A stretch of 64,000 nucleotides of DNA, from the NCBI GenBank assembly GCA_964590255.1, contig CAZPYA010000010.1, forward strand, positions 16,870 to 80,869, in the 5' to 3' direction. This DNA is from JAKIYB01 sp964590255. GTDB taxonomy: Bacteria > Armatimonadota > Hebobacteria > CAIYQO01. The position numbers and the translations under genes are program-made. The notes beneath the pieces were generated by a model. The model had not been told where the DNA came from and did not search any database. It was given only the letters and a program-made list of their open reading frames with translations. Positions 51,636 to 60,217 of the stretch are shown one piece after another; the first letter of the stretch is position 1; each line of letters begins with the position of its first letter.

Positions 51636-52436
51636 TCACCCCGCGGGGGACTCCGCGCCCGCGGATGGCGGCGGCGCGCACGCCATTTCCGCCAGCAGCG
51701 CGGCGTAATTGCCCGCGCCGAAACCGTTGTCGATATTCACCACCGCGATGCCGCTGGCACAACTGTTGAGCATGCACAGCAGCGCGGATAATCCGTTGAA
51801 ATTGGCGCCATAGCCCACGCTGGTGGGCACGGCGACGATGGGGGCGCGCACCAGGCCGCCCACCACGCTGGCCAGCGCGCCTTCCATGCCTGCCACTACG
51901 ATTAATACGCGCGCGCGCTGCAACCGGTTGCCGTGCGCCAACAGGCGGTGCAGGCCGGCCACGCCGACATCGTAGAGGCGGTCCACTGGCCAACCGATCG
52001 TCTCGGCGGTGATGGCCGCTTCCTCGGCCACCGGCAGATCGGCGGTGCCCGCGGCGACCACCGCGATGAGCGGCTCGCCCGCATGGCGCACCGGCCGGCC
52101 ATCGCGGTGCCAGGTGACGAGGCGCGCCAACTCGTGATAGACGCAGCCGGGCTCGACGGCGCGGATGGCCGCCACCTGCTCGGTGGTAACACGGGTGGCC
52201 ATCACTACCGGGTGGCGGTCGCGCAGGCGGGCGAAGATCGTCCCCACCTGTTCGGCGGTCTTCCCCTGGCCGAAGATGACTTCGGGAAAACCGGTGCGCA
52301 GATGCCGGTGGTGGTCGAGTTTGGCGAATCCGAGATCTTCAAAGGGCAGCGTACGCAAGGCATCGATCACCTCGTCGTCGCTGCGTGTGCCGTCCCGCAA
52401 TTCGTGCAATAACGCCCGCAGGCGTACTTCATCCAC
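51636..52436 (-). CDS. larB: Nickel-pincer cofactor synthesis protein LarB
   Basis: The product is 266 residues. LarB carboxylates and hydrolyses nicotinate adenine dinucleotide at the start of nickel-pincer nucleotide synthesis. Motifs fitting LarB/PurE-like enzymes are FPEVIFGQGKTAEQV (about 50), VVAAGTADLPVAEEAAITAE (about 127), YDVGVAGLHRLL (about 155), VVAGMEGALASVVGGL (about 181) and VPTSVGYGANFNGLSALLCM (about 204). The start is GTG at 52436, with GGGGAG about 10 nt upstream. larC and larE are not in the window. A MITE-like element abuts the 3' end. Confidence 0.93.
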   Translation of the reverse strand: MDEVRLRALLHELRDGTRSDDEVIDALRTLPFEDLGFAKLDHHRHLRTGFPEVIFGQGKTAEQVGTIFARLRDRHPVVMATRVTTEQVAAIRAVEPGCVYHELARLVTWHRDGRPVRHAGEPLIAVVAAGTADLPVAEEAAITAETIGWPVDRLYDVGVAGLHRLLAHGNRLQRARVLIVVAGMEGALASVVGGLVRAPIVAVPTSVGYGANFNGLSALLCMLNSCASGIAVVNIDNGFGAGNYAALLAEMACAPPPSAGAESPAG

Positions 52437-52519
52437 TGGTGCGACTCCCCGCGACAGGCTATCCGGGATGGCGCAGTGCCTCCGTCAATCGATAGCGCTG
52501 ATTGATATAACAGTATACC

Positions 52520-52537
52520 ACGAGTTACCCAACTCGT
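52520..52537 (-). terminator. Short hairpin at the end of the TPR gene
   Basis: ACGAGTT (52520-52526), ACCC and AACTCGT (52531-52537) overlap the TPR stop codon; possible terminator. Confidence 0.4.
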
Positions 52538-53550
52538 CAGGAGCCCGGCGGCGCACCCTCCAGCGCGGCGGTTTCGCGCGACAGCAGCGCGTCAAAACGC
52601 CGCCCGCGCCGGTGATACAGCGCGAGGCCGGCGTGGGTGATGACACAGAGCAGCAGGCCGCCCAGCAGCAGGCCGCCCGGTACCAGCGTCTCATCGAGGG
52701 TGTGCTCGTGCCAGTCCGTGGCGAGGACGATGCTCCAGATGCCGCCGACCACGAGGCCGAGCAGGCCGACGATGTTGAGGAACCATCCCCACCCCGCGTT
52801 GCGGTAAAAGAAAAAGGCCATGGTCCAGTAGCCCGACCCGCGCGTCTGTCCCAGCCGCGCCGCGAGGAACAGGTATTGCTTGGCGCGCGCGTCCAGCGGG
52901 TTCAGCCGGAAGCTCTGCGCCAGCCGGGCCTGCGCCGCGGGGTAGTTGCCGGTGTGCACCAGCGCGATGCCGAGGTCGCGCAGGAAATCCCAGCGCTGCG
53001 GGTAGGCCGCCACCGCGTCGGTGAGCAGCGTGACGGCGGCCGTGTAGTGCTTGCGACGCAAGTGATGCGCGCCGAGGAGGGCTTTGGCATAGCCGTCGTT
53101 GGGATTCTGCTGCAGCGCCAGCGTCACTTGCTCCACCGCGCGCCCTTCCTGGCCGCGGCGGAAGCGCACGTCGGCAGAGAGGGTGAGCAGCGTGGGGTCG
53201 TTGGGGAACTGCGGCAGCGCCGCGGCCAGCGTCTCCTCTGCCAAACTGAGCATGTTGAAGGTGAGGTAGACCTGCGCCAGCGTGGCGTAGGAAGCCGGGT
53301 TCTCGCGATCGAGCTCGACCGCGCGGAAAGCAGCCTGCCCGGCGGGCGGGTATTCGCCCAGCGTCATGTGGACATAGGCGAGCACGCGGAAGATATCCGG
53401 ATCGTCCGGGTGCTCGCGCCAGGCCTGCTGCGCGGCGGCCAGCGCCTCGTTGAGGTTGCCGGTCAGAAAGAAGCGTTCGGCCTCTTCCAGCCGCGTTCGC
53501 GCCGGACTCGTCGGCGACAGGTGAAAAAAATGACTCACCGGTACCGTCAT
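52537..53550 (-). CDS. TPR repeat protein with C-terminal membrane helices
   Basis: The product is 337 residues. About six tetratricopeptide repeats span residues 20-235, with cores such as FFLTGNLNEALAAAQQAWRE, YATLAQVYLTFNMLSLAEET and FLRDLGIALVHTGNYPAAQA. Two hydrophobic helices follow (about 258-280 and 293-313), so the TPR part is tethered to the membrane. AAGGA lies 7 nt before the ATG. It is likely a scaffold; the partner is unknown. Confidence 0.85.
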   Translation of the reverse strand: MTVPVSHFFHLSPTSPARTRLEEAERFFLTGNLNEALAAAQQAWREHPDDPDIFRVLAYVHMTLGEYPPAGQAAFRAVELDRENPASYATLAQVYLTFNMLSLAEETLAAALPQFPNDPTLLTLSADVRFRRGQEGRAVEQVTLALQQNPNDGYAKALLGAHHLRRKHYTAAVTLLTDAVAAYPQRWDFLRDLGIALVHTGNYPAAQARLAQSFRLNPLDARAKQYLFLAARLGQTRGSGYWTMAFFFYRNAGWGWFLNIVGLLGLVVGGIWSIVLATDWHEHTLDETLVPGGLLLGGLLLCVITHAGLALYHRRGRRFDALLSRETAALEGAPPGS

Positions 53551-53577
53551 GGGTTATCCTTTACCCGCGTATGCACG

Positions 53578-54024
53578 TTACACGTCAACGATCTCTGCGC
53601 TCACCTGGCCACCTACCAGAGTGAGGAGGCCGACGGTGCGGGCGCGGGCGTCGAATTGCGGCTTGCCGGCGGTGCCGGGGTTGAACCAGCGGACGCCGTC
53701 GATGACTTCGTTGCGCGCCCGGTGCGTATGGCCGTGGATGATGAGATCCGGCGGCGTGAGGCCCGCGGCACGGTCAGGCTCGTGGCACAGGAAAATGTCA
53801 ACGCCTTCCAACGTAAGGCGGCGCGTGTCCGGATACAGCGGCGGCCCAAAGCCGATATCGGTGTTGCCGCGCACCGCCACCACCCGCGCGATGGTTTCCA
53901 ACTCGACGATGACGTCCTCGCCGCCAATGTCGCCCGCATGCAGAATGAGCGCCACCCCGGCGAAGGCGTCAAACACCCCCGCGGGCACCCGTCCGTGTGT
54001 ATCCGAAATGACTCCGACGCGCAT
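53578..54024 (-). CDS. YfcE/MJ0936-type metallophosphoesterase
   Basis: The product is 148 residues, usual for this small family. Metal-binding motifs are ISDTHGRVP (about 7), HAGDIGGED (about 29), VRGNTDIGF (about 50), LCHEPD (about 79) and IHGHTHRARNEVIDG (about 95). Such enzymes hydrolyse phosphodiesters, including cyclic nucleotides in some cases. It diverges from hicBA. The TPR gene starts 27 bp after its stop. Confidence 0.9.
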   Translation of the reverse strand: MRVGVISDTHGRVPAGVFDAFAGVALILHAGDIGGEDVIVELETIARVVAVRGNTDIGFGPPLYPDTRRLTLEGVDIFLCHEPDRAAGLTPPDLIIHGHTHRARNEVIDGVRWFNPGTAGKPQFDARARTVGLLTLVGGQVSAEIVDV

Positions 54025-54104
54025 CAGCGATCCTTATTCACGCGAATGGAACTTAGTTTTCGCCAGTGGAGGGATCGTTCCTGCCGGAAATGGCAGACAT
54101 GCGG

Positions 54105-54110
54105 TATAAT
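54105..54110 (+). promoter_or_regulatory. -10 box of hicBA
   Basis: TATAAT (54105-54110), 32 nt before the hicB start; no clear -35 element. Confidence 0.5.
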
Positions 54111-54142
54111 AATCATCATCTGATATCAAGGATTACGGATTT

Positions 54143-54349
54143 ATGAATGAAGTCATATTCATCATCGAAGAAGCTCCCGAGGGCGGGCTGACGGCACGAG
54201 CCCTTGGCGTGCCGATATTCACGGAAGGCGACACCCTGGATGCTTTGCGCCAACAGGTGCGTGATGCCGTCCATTGTCATTTCGACGAGTCGGAGCGCCC
54301 TGCGGTAATCCGCCTGCATTTCGTGCGAGAGGAGATCATCGCGGCATGA
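54143..54349 (+). CDS. hicB: HicB-like antitoxin
   Basis: The product is 68 residues: VIFIIEEAPEGGLTARALGV, then a helical DTLDALRQQVRDAVHCHF and the end RLHFVREEIIAA. This is the short HicB-like fold (partial RNase H-like), without a C-terminal DNA-binding domain. It overlaps hicA as ATGA. Antitoxin first, toxin second is a known order for some hicBA loci. AAGGA lies about 10 nt upstream of the ATG. Confidence 0.82.
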   Translation: MNEVIFIIEEAPEGGLTARALGVPIFTEGDTLDALRQQVRDAVHCHFDESERPAVIRLHFVREEIIAA

Positions 54350-54588
54350 AACTTCCGCGCGATGTCTCCGGTGAAGCACTGGCCGCGGCGCTGCGCATAC
54401 TCGGGTATCAGGTAACGCGCCAGACCGGCAGCCACCTGCGCCTGACCTGCTCGCACCCCTCCGAGCATCACATCACCATCCCGCGTCACGATCCGCTGCG
54501 CGTCGGTACGCTGGCAAATATTCTGGGTGAAGTGGCGGCATTTCACCAGATTGACCGCGAGACACTCGCCAGGATGCTCTGGTCGTAA
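54346..54588 (+). CDS. hicA: HicA mRNA interferase toxin
   Basis: The product is 80 residues from the ATG at 54346, which overlaps the hicB stop. It starts MKLPRDVSGEALAAALRILG and includes the catalytic His segment QTGSHLRLTCSHPSEHHITI, then HDPLRVGTLANILGEVA. HicA binds and cleaves mRNA through a dsRBD-like fold. With HicB it forms a type II toxin-antitoxin pair. Confidence 0.92.
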   Translation: MKLPRDVSGEALAAALRILGYQVTRQTGSHLRLTCSHPSEHHITIPRHDPLRVGTLANILGEVAAFHQIDRETLARMLWS

Positions 54589-54654
54589 GTGACGCATTCA
54601 CAGCGCAATTTCGTGTAATGTCCCCTTGCTCCGCTCACCAAGGCCCCTCGTCTG

Positions 54655-54683
54655 TTGACGATCCTCCCTGCCGCCTCTAGACT
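54655..54683 (+). promoter_or_regulatory. folC: Sigma-70-like promoter of folC (leaderless)
   Basis: TTGACG (54655-54660), 17 nt and TAGACT (54678-54683), ending 8 nt before the folC ATG at 54692; no Shine-Dalgarno fits in between. Confidence 0.7.
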
Positions 54684-54691
54684 AGGGTGGC

Positions 54692-56020
54692 ATGATTGTA
54701 CGCACGGCCACGGACTATCTGTTCAGTCTCGTTGACTACGAGAAAACCCCGGCGGGCGCGGCGGCGGAACGGTATTTGAACCTGAACCGCATGCGCGCGG
54801 TGCTGGCGCGCGCCGGCGACCCGCACCTGGGGCTGCGCTGTGTGCACATCGCCGGCACAAAAGGCAAAGGCTCGACGGCGGCGATGACCGCAAGCATCCT
54901 GCGCGCCAGCGGGCGCCGGGTGGGCCTCTTCACCTCGCCGCACCTGGTCGATTTCCGCGAGCGGATACGCATCGACGACACCCTCATCCCTGCCGAGACA
55001 ATAGCCGCGCTGGTCGACGAGTTGCGGCCGCATATCGAGGCGATGCGCAATGAGCCGGACGGGCCGCCGACATTTTTTGAGGCCATCGCGCTCATCGCCT
55101 TCCTCTGGTTCGCCCAGGAAGGCGTCGACATCGCCGTGCTGGAGACGGGCATGGGCGGCCGGCTGGACGCCACGAACGTGGTAGAGCCGCTGGCAGCGGG
55201 CATCACCACACTGGCGATGGACCATATGACAGAACTGGGCGACACGCTGGCGGCCATCGCCGGTGAGAAGGCGGGCATCATCAAACCCGGCCGGCCCGTG
55301 GTGAGCGCGCCACAGGCGCCGGAGGCTGCCACGGTCATCGCCCACGTCGCCGCTGAACACGGCAGCCCGCTCATCCGCGTCGGCGACGAAATCCGCATCG
55401 AGCCCAGCAGCCTCATCCCGGCATCCGGGCAGCGGTTCACCGTCATCGGGCGGGGCGGGCGCTACGCCGACCTCGCCTGCCCGCTGCTGGGCGCGCACCA
55501 GCAGATCAACGCCGCGGTAGCCATCGGGCTGGCCGAGTGCCTGGCGGAGCGCGGGGAGCCAATCACCGCCGCGACGATCCGCGCGGGCATCGCCGGGGTG
55601 GTATGGCCGGGCCGCCTGCAGGTGCTGCGCGAGCGCCCGCTGCTGCTGCTCGACGGCGCGCACGATCCCGCCTCCATCGACGCGCTGCTGGCAGCGCTGG
55701 CCGACCATTTCCCCGGGCGACCGGTGCGCTTTGTGGTCGGCTTCGCCCGCGACAAGGATTGGCCGCAAATGCTGCGCCAACTGGCGCCCCACGCCGCTGA
55801 ATTGGTCCTCACCGCCTCGACGAACCCCCGCGCCGTGGCCCCCGCCGACCTGGCCACGAAGGCCATCCCGCTGAACGTCCGCCTGTCAGTCATCGCCGAC
55901 CTGCCCGCCGCGCTGGACGACACCCTGGCCCATGCCGCGCCGGAGGAGGTGGTGTGCGTGACAGGGTCGCTGTATGTGGTGGGGGAGGCGTTGCAGTGGT
56001 GGGAGACCATGCGGCCCTGA
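54692..56020 (+). CDS. folC: Folylpolyglutamate synthase/dihydrofolate synthase
   Basis: The product is 442 residues. The P-loop reads HIAGTKGKGSTAAMTASILR (about 52). DFRERIRIDD, MGGRLDATNVV (about 153) and AVVWPGRLQVLRERP-like and LLLDGAHDPASIDALLAAL blocks follow. It adds glutamates to folates with ATP. Promoter placement suggests the mRNA begins almost at the ATG. A stable hairpin at 56043-56086 follows. Confidence 0.95.
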   Translation: MIVRTATDYLFSLVDYEKTPAGAAAERYLNLNRMRAVLARAGDPHLGLRCVHIAGTKGKGSTAAMTASILRASGRRVGLFTSPHLVDFRERIRIDDTLIPAETIAALVDELRPHIEAMRNEPDGPPTFFEAIALIAFLWFAQEGVDIAVLETGMGGRLDATNVVEPLAAGITTLAMDHMTELGDTLAAIAGEKAGIIKPGRPVVSAPQAPEAATVIAHVAAEHGSPLIRVGDEIRIEPSSLIPASGQRFTVIGRGGRYADLACPLLGAHQQINAAVAIGLAECLAERGEPITAATIRAGIAGVVWPGRLQVLRERPLLLLDGAHDPASIDALLAALADHFPGRPVRFVVGFARDKDWPQMLRQLAPHAAELVLTASTNPRAVAPADLATKAIPLNVRLSVIADLPAALDDTLAHAAPEEVVCVTGSLYVVGEALQWWETMRP

Positions 56021-56042
56021 CTACCCCCCGGCTACCCCCCGT

Positions 56043-56086
56043 GACTACCCCCAGATTTTTGTGTTTTTCGCAAAAAGGGGGTAGTC
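56043..56086 (+). terminator. Hairpin downstream of folC
   Basis: GACTACCCCC (56043-56052) and GGGGGTAGTC (56077-56086) enclose TTTTTG and CAAAAA, which can extend the stem after a short bulge. Two more CTACCCCC copies lie at 56021-56039. Related in plan to the GGGTAAG iterons at 45636. Confidence 0.6.
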
Positions 56087-56285
56087 GGGAAAATGGCGAT
56101 AATTACCATTTCCCCGAGTGCTTTTTTCGCGAAAGGCTATCCTGTCGCCGAACGCCACTCCGCTATGCTACGTGGCTGACTACGAACGGGTTCGAGTGGT
56201 AACCTTTCTTGTCATCAGATGCCTCTCCAGCCCGATAGGTCGGTGAGGGGATATTAAATTCTTACCCCCTCACCGCTTCACTATG

Positions 56286-57602
56286 TCACACTTTCACTCC
56301 GTCACCGATGCGCGCTTCCTCACTCGCCACTTGCTCGGGCGTCCATTCCGGATGCAGGCGCTCGATGCTGCCGCGGAGGCTGGTGGCGCCGGCGGCGAGG
56401 AGGGTTTGCTCGATGTTCGCAGCCTCCTGGGCGTCGTTGGGCAGGCCGTCGCTCCATTCCACCTCGGGCAGCTCGGGGGTGTAGCGGGCGCCGTGCAGCA
56501 CCTCGCAGCACTGGGCGAGGTAGAGCGCCTGGCGAAGGCCACTGGCGAAATAGGCGCGCTTGCGGGCGATCTTCGCCAGCGTGCGCAGCAGGCGATACTT
56601 CAGCGCGCGGCCGCTTTCCGCCACGCCATATTTATCCAAGCCGAACATCGCCGGCGCGCTTTCGCTGACTAACAGAATCATCTCCAGCAGGCGGTCGATC
56701 TCGGAGAACGCCGCGGTGAGGTGCGCGTCCCAGGTAAGGTATTCGGGACGCGGACGGTACTGCGGGTCGAAGGGGATGACTTCCAGGTCCTCCAGCGCCA
56801 CCGTGCCGTCGGGACGGATGTAGTCCTGCGGCACCGCCAGCCGCGGCGAGGCGTGCTTGCGCAGCACCTCGGAGACCTGCGACATGCGCTCGTTGAGCGC
56901 GGCGAATAGGCTCTCCAGGCCCAGGTAGTCGGAATAGCCCCAAAAATGGCTGCCGGTGCGATAGTTGGGAATGTGGATGACGGGGATGGTCGGCAAGCCG
57001 GTCTCCGCCTCCGCGGGCGGGGCGTCGGCGCCGTAGAGCAGGGACAGCGGCGCGGCGGCGGTGATGGCGTAGCCGTTCGGGTCTACCTCGTGCAGCAGGT
57101 TGTGCACCAGACCGGGTTCGTGCACCTCGCGACGCAGATAAGTTTTGCCTTCCGCCTGGCGCAGCCATGCCAGAGTCACGCGGCGCACGGCGCGCACGTC
57201 GTCGGGGTCCAGCTCCGGCAGGTAGAGGCCCGCCGGCACTTCCTCGATGCGCGCGCCAGCGTCGGTCCAGCGCACCTTCAACACGGCGTCGCCGCGGAAG
57301 CTGGCGGCGAGCGCGCCCTCGTAGCCCACCACGCGCAGGTCGGTGCCGCGCGTGATGCGCCCGATGGCCTCGCCCGCCGCCGCGTCCTTCGTCACAAAGC
57401 GCGGGCTCTCGCCAAAGAGGATGTCGGCGCAGGTTTTGGTAATCACCCCCGCCAGGTTGCAGGTGAGGTAGCGCTGCAGCCGCCGGGCATTGGCCGCCGG
57501 CAGATTGAACGCCTCCTCGTGCCGCCCCTCGAACAACTGCTCAAAGCGGCGATAATCCGCCCAGCGCTTCACGTCGTCCACGCCATACCACAGTTCGCCC
57601 AT
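56286..57602 (-). CDS. Phage portal protein (SPP1 gp6-like), isolated
   Basis: The product is 438 residues. It begins GELWYGVDDVKRWADYRRFE; ITKTCADILFGESPRFVT (about 65) is the typical portal opening, and YRTGSHFWGYSDYLGLESLF (about 215) and SESAPAMFGLDKYGVAESGR (about 320) match the siphophage portal family. Portals form the ring through which DNA enters the capsid. No terminase, capsid or tail gene lies near, so this is a remnant or a co-opted gene, yet the frame is intact. AGGAGG lies 6 nt before the ATG at 57602. A perfect consensus promoter with GTTTGC half-sites lies upstream. Confidence 0.8.
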   Translation of the reverse strand: MGELWYGVDDVKRWADYRRFEQLFEGRHEEAFNLPAANARRLQRYLTCNLAGVITKTCADILFGESPRFVTKDAAAGEAIGRITRGTDLRVVGYEGALAASFRGDAVLKVRWTDAGARIEEVPAGLYLPELDPDDVRAVRRVTLAWLRQAEGKTYLRREVHEPGLVHNLLHEVDPNGYAITAAAPLSLLYGADAPPAEAETGLPTIPVIHIPNYRTGSHFWGYSDYLGLESLFAALNERMSQVSEVLRKHASPRLAVPQDYIRPDGTVALEDLEVIPFDPQYRPRPEYLTWDAHLTAAFSEIDRLLEMILLVSESAPAMFGLDKYGVAESGRALKYRLLRTLAKIARKRAYFASGLRQALYLAQCCEVLHGARYTPELPEVEWSDGLPNDAQEAANIEQTLLAAGATSLRGSIERLHPEWTPEQVASEEARIGDGVKV

Positions 57603-57631
57603 CGATGCCTCCTTCGGTAATACATACAAGT

Positions 57632-57692
57632 GTTTGCTTATTATAGCAAAGATACGTTTGCTTGTCAAGGCAAACAGGGAAAATGTGTTTGC
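57632..57692. promoter_or_regulatory. GTTTGC operator array over the portal promoter
   Basis: GTTTGC occurs at 57632-57637, 57656-57661 and 57687-57692, with the inverted GCAAAC at 57670-57675. The second and third form GTTTGC-N8-GCAAAC, covering the -35 box. This looks like a repressor-binding array. Confidence 0.65.
57640..57668 (-). promoter_or_regulatory. Consensus sigma-70 promoter of the portal gene
   Basis: On the minus strand TTGACA (57668-57663), 17 nt and TATAAT (57645-57640): perfect consensus, about 38 nt upstream of the portal ATG. Confidence 0.85.
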
Positions 57693-57735
57693 CTCAGCGT
57701 CGGATAGGGCGGATATGACGGATGGGTCGAATTTG

Positions 57736-58023
57736 TTATTTACCTTTGATCGAGTGCTCGGTCAGCGCTGACAGCGCCTTCAGGCGGGCGTTGACCATGG
57801 CGTGCAGGCAGTGCGGCAGGTGGTCGGCGTGGCCGCGGTGGATGATGACGCAGTCGACGCAGTTGCCGTGGAATTTGCAGGCCACGGGGCAGGAGCAGTG
57901 GTCGGGGCAGGCAGCGTGGACCTGCGCGAGGAATTCGTCCTGCAGTTTGATGGCTTCGGCGCCGTTGCCATCTTTGAACAGCGCCATGGCACACATTTCC
58001 ATTTCGTTGTTGTCGATGTTCAT
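57736..58023 (-). CDS. Small Cys-rich protein (95 aa)
   Basis: The segment CPDHCSCPVACKFHGNCVDC (about 39-58) is followed by HRGHADHLPHCLHAM. With seven or more Cys and several His it probably binds zinc or iron-sulfur clusters. I recall small proteins with C(x)CxWHGxCxxCVxxHR from anaerobes, without known function. AGAAGG lies 7 nt before the ATG. The gene lies 55 bp downstream of the glycyl radical enzyme in the same direction, so the two may work together. Confidence 0.8.
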   Translation of the reverse strand: MNIDNNEMEMCAMALFKDGNGAEAIKLQDEFLAQVHAACPDHCSCPVACKFHGNCVDCVIIHRGHADHLPHCLHAMVNARLKALSALTEHSIKGK

Positions 58024-58078
58024 GCACTACCTTCTGTCACCCCGTTTGGGCTGTAAGAAATGCATCCCGACTCGGCCA

Positions 58079-60217
58079 CTACACCACGTGTTTCTCGCGC
58101 TCGATGATGTAGTCCTGGATGGCCGGGTCGAGGCGGACGAAGAAGTCGGAGTAGCCGGCGACGCGGACAACGAGGTCGGCATGCTGCTCGGGGTGGGCGC
58201 GGGCGGCGAGGAGGCGGGCGCGGGAGGCGGCGCTGAACTGCAGCTCGATGCCACCGAGCCGCAGGTATGTCTCCACCAGCGCGCGGGCCTTGTCGCGGTC
58301 GGCCTGGTCGGTCAGGGTGTCGGCGGTGAATTCCAGCAGGAGCGAGGCGCCGTTGCTGAAACGGTGATGCGGCAGCCCGAGCACGGAGCGAATGACCGCG
58401 GTGGGACCGGCGGTAGCCTGCCCGCTGATGGGATCGAGGGAATGCGAGATCGGTTCGCCGGCGCGGCGCCCGTCGGGTGAAGCGGCGGTGCGGTTGCCCA
58501 TCGCCATGTTCATGAGGAACGACCACATGCCGGGGGTGAACGGCCCGCCGCGGGCGTTGCGATGGCACGCGACTTCGTCGCAGAAGGCGGTCACCATGCG
58601 CGCGGCGAGGGCGTCGGCCGCCGCGTCGTCGCGGCCGTAGCTGTGCGCCCGCCCGCGCAGCAGGCCGCGCACCTCTTCATACCCGGCAAAATCGGCCTGC
58701 AGGGCGGCGATGAGGGTCACCATGTCGAGCGCACCGGTCTCGAAAACCCGCTCCTGCACCGCGAGGAAGCTGTCGACCGCGTTGGCCAGCGCGCAGCCCT
58801 GGAAGCCAGTCATATTGTAGCGCGCGCCGCCGGCGGTGAGATCGGCGGCGTTGGCGATGCAGTCGCGCAGGAAGGCGGACATCAATGGGCGGGGCAGCAG
58901 CTCACGCTTCATTTTGTCGCCATAATTGGCGACGATAACCGCCCGGCGCACCCCGTCCGCCATCGCCGCCTGCCAGCGCGCCCACAGCTCGTCGATGGAG
59001 GCGGGCGGCGGGGCCACCTGATCGAGCACCGGCGGCACGCCGTGCGACCGCAGCCCAAGCGCCGCCTCGAACCAGTCGTAGAAGGACACGTAGCCGGGCC
59101 AACTGGCGGGGCGCTGATAGCCCATGCCGGCGATGGTCGGCTCATGGCAACCGAAGAGGGCAAAGCGGCGGGCGTCCTCCGCGGGCACACCGAGATCGGT
59201 GAGCGCGGCAAGGTAGGTGTGATCATTGAAGAACTGCGGCATGATCGCCCCGCGCGCGGCAAGCAGCACGGCGCGATCGAGCAGCGCGGGATCCTGATCC
59301 CGGTGCCAGCGCACGGCGATTTGCGCGCCGACGTTGCCCATCGTTTCGGCGACGTCAATGATGAGGAACGACAGTTCGTTGACGCCGTCCGCGCCATCGG
59401 GACGCAGCCCGCCCAGCGTCACTGTCTGCGCGTGGTGGCCGTTGTGGCCGAGGGTGTTTTCGAAGAGTTTCGCCCAGAGGCAGCAGAGCCACTCCTTCGC
59501 GTCGTCGCGGGTGAGGGTGCCGTCGTCGAGGCCGCGTTGATAACAGGGATACAAATACTGGTCGAGCCGGCCCAGGCAGGAGGCCGCCAGCGTCTCCAGG
59601 TAGAGGGCGACGTAGAGGAACCAGACGGACTGCACGGCATCGGGAAAATTCGCCGCCGGGCGCGCGGGCACGCGGCGGCACCGGGCGGCGATGTCCAGCA
59701 GCTCAGCACAGCGGTCGGGTTCGATTTCCGCCAGCCGTTCGGCTTCGACGGCGTAGCGCTCCGCCCACGCGAGCACGGCGCGACAGCTCCGGATAGCAGC
59801 CTGCAGGAAGTAGACGCCCGCCATCTGGTCGGGATCGGCTTCGTCCAACTCGGTCAGGCGAACCTCGGCGCGGGTGATGACGCCCAGCAAGCCTTCCGCC
59901 AGCAGCGTCTCGAAATCGGCGATAAGATAGGGGTATTCGGCGCTGCCGCGGGCGCAGGCGTCGTCAATCTCCGGGTAGCCGTTCGCTCCCCGGCAGCCCA
60001 CCAGTAACTCGTGGGGGTGAATGATCACGGGGACGCCGGTGAAGACCGCCTCGGACACCGCGGCGATACGCAGCGCCTGCGGCAAATGGTCGGTGGCCGT
60101 CATTGCCGCCCGGGCCAACGCGCCGCGTCCGTCCGTCATCTCGGCGTCGAGGTCGCGCGCCAGTACCGCCGCGCGCAGCAGGGCGGCACGTTCGGAAGCC
60201 GGGGCCAGCGTCGACAT
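58079..60217 (-). CDS. Glycyl radical enzyme (pyruvate formate-lyase family)
   Basis: The product is 712 residues. The glycyl radical loop RVAGYSDFFVRL lies near the C-terminus, with Gly at about 688. The active-site Cys is in RFALFGCHEPTIAG (about 355). Other family blocks are FPDAVQSVWFLYVALY (about 205) and GGARYNMTGFQGCALAN (about 470). The radical cleaves C-C or C-X bonds. The His after Cys (GCHE rather than GCVE) and overall divergence mean the substrate is not PFL's pyruvate by default. It needs a radical SAM activase; none adjoins it. AGAGGTGAT lies about 7 nt before the ATG. Confidence 0.9.
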   Translation of the reverse strand: MSTLAPASERAALLRAAVLARDLDAEMTDGRGALARAAMTATDHLPQALRIAAVSEAVFTGVPVIIHPHELLVGCRGANGYPEIDDACARGSAEYPYLIADFETLLAEGLLGVITRAEVRLTELDEADPDQMAGVYFLQAAIRSCRAVLAWAERYAVEAERLAEIEPDRCAELLDIAARCRRVPARPAANFPDAVQSVWFLYVALYLETLAASCLGRLDQYLYPCYQRGLDDGTLTRDDAKEWLCCLWAKLFENTLGHNGHHAQTVTLGGLRPDGADGVNELSFLIIDVAETMGNVGAQIAVRWHRDQDPALLDRAVLLAARGAIMPQFFNDHTYLAALTDLGVPAEDARRFALFGCHEPTIAGMGYQRPASWPGYVSFYDWFEAALGLRSHGVPPVLDQVAPPPASIDELWARWQAAMADGVRRAVIVANYGDKMKRELLPRPLMSAFLRDCIANAADLTAGGARYNMTGFQGCALANAVDSFLAVQERVFETGALDMVTLIAALQADFAGYEEVRGLLRGRAHSYGRDDAAADALAARMVTAFCDEVACHRNARGGPFTPGMWSFLMNMAMGNRTAASPDGRRAGEPISHSLDPISGQATAGPTAVIRSVLGLPHHRFSNGASLLLEFTADTLTDQADRDKARALVETYLRLGGIELQFSAASRARLLAARAHPEQHADLVVRVAGYSDFFVRLDPAIQDYIIEREKHVV

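Noticed and set aside
58020..58568. 182-codon minus-strand frame
   Set aside because: It is a shifted, Arg/Pro-rich frame within the glycyl radical enzyme gene.
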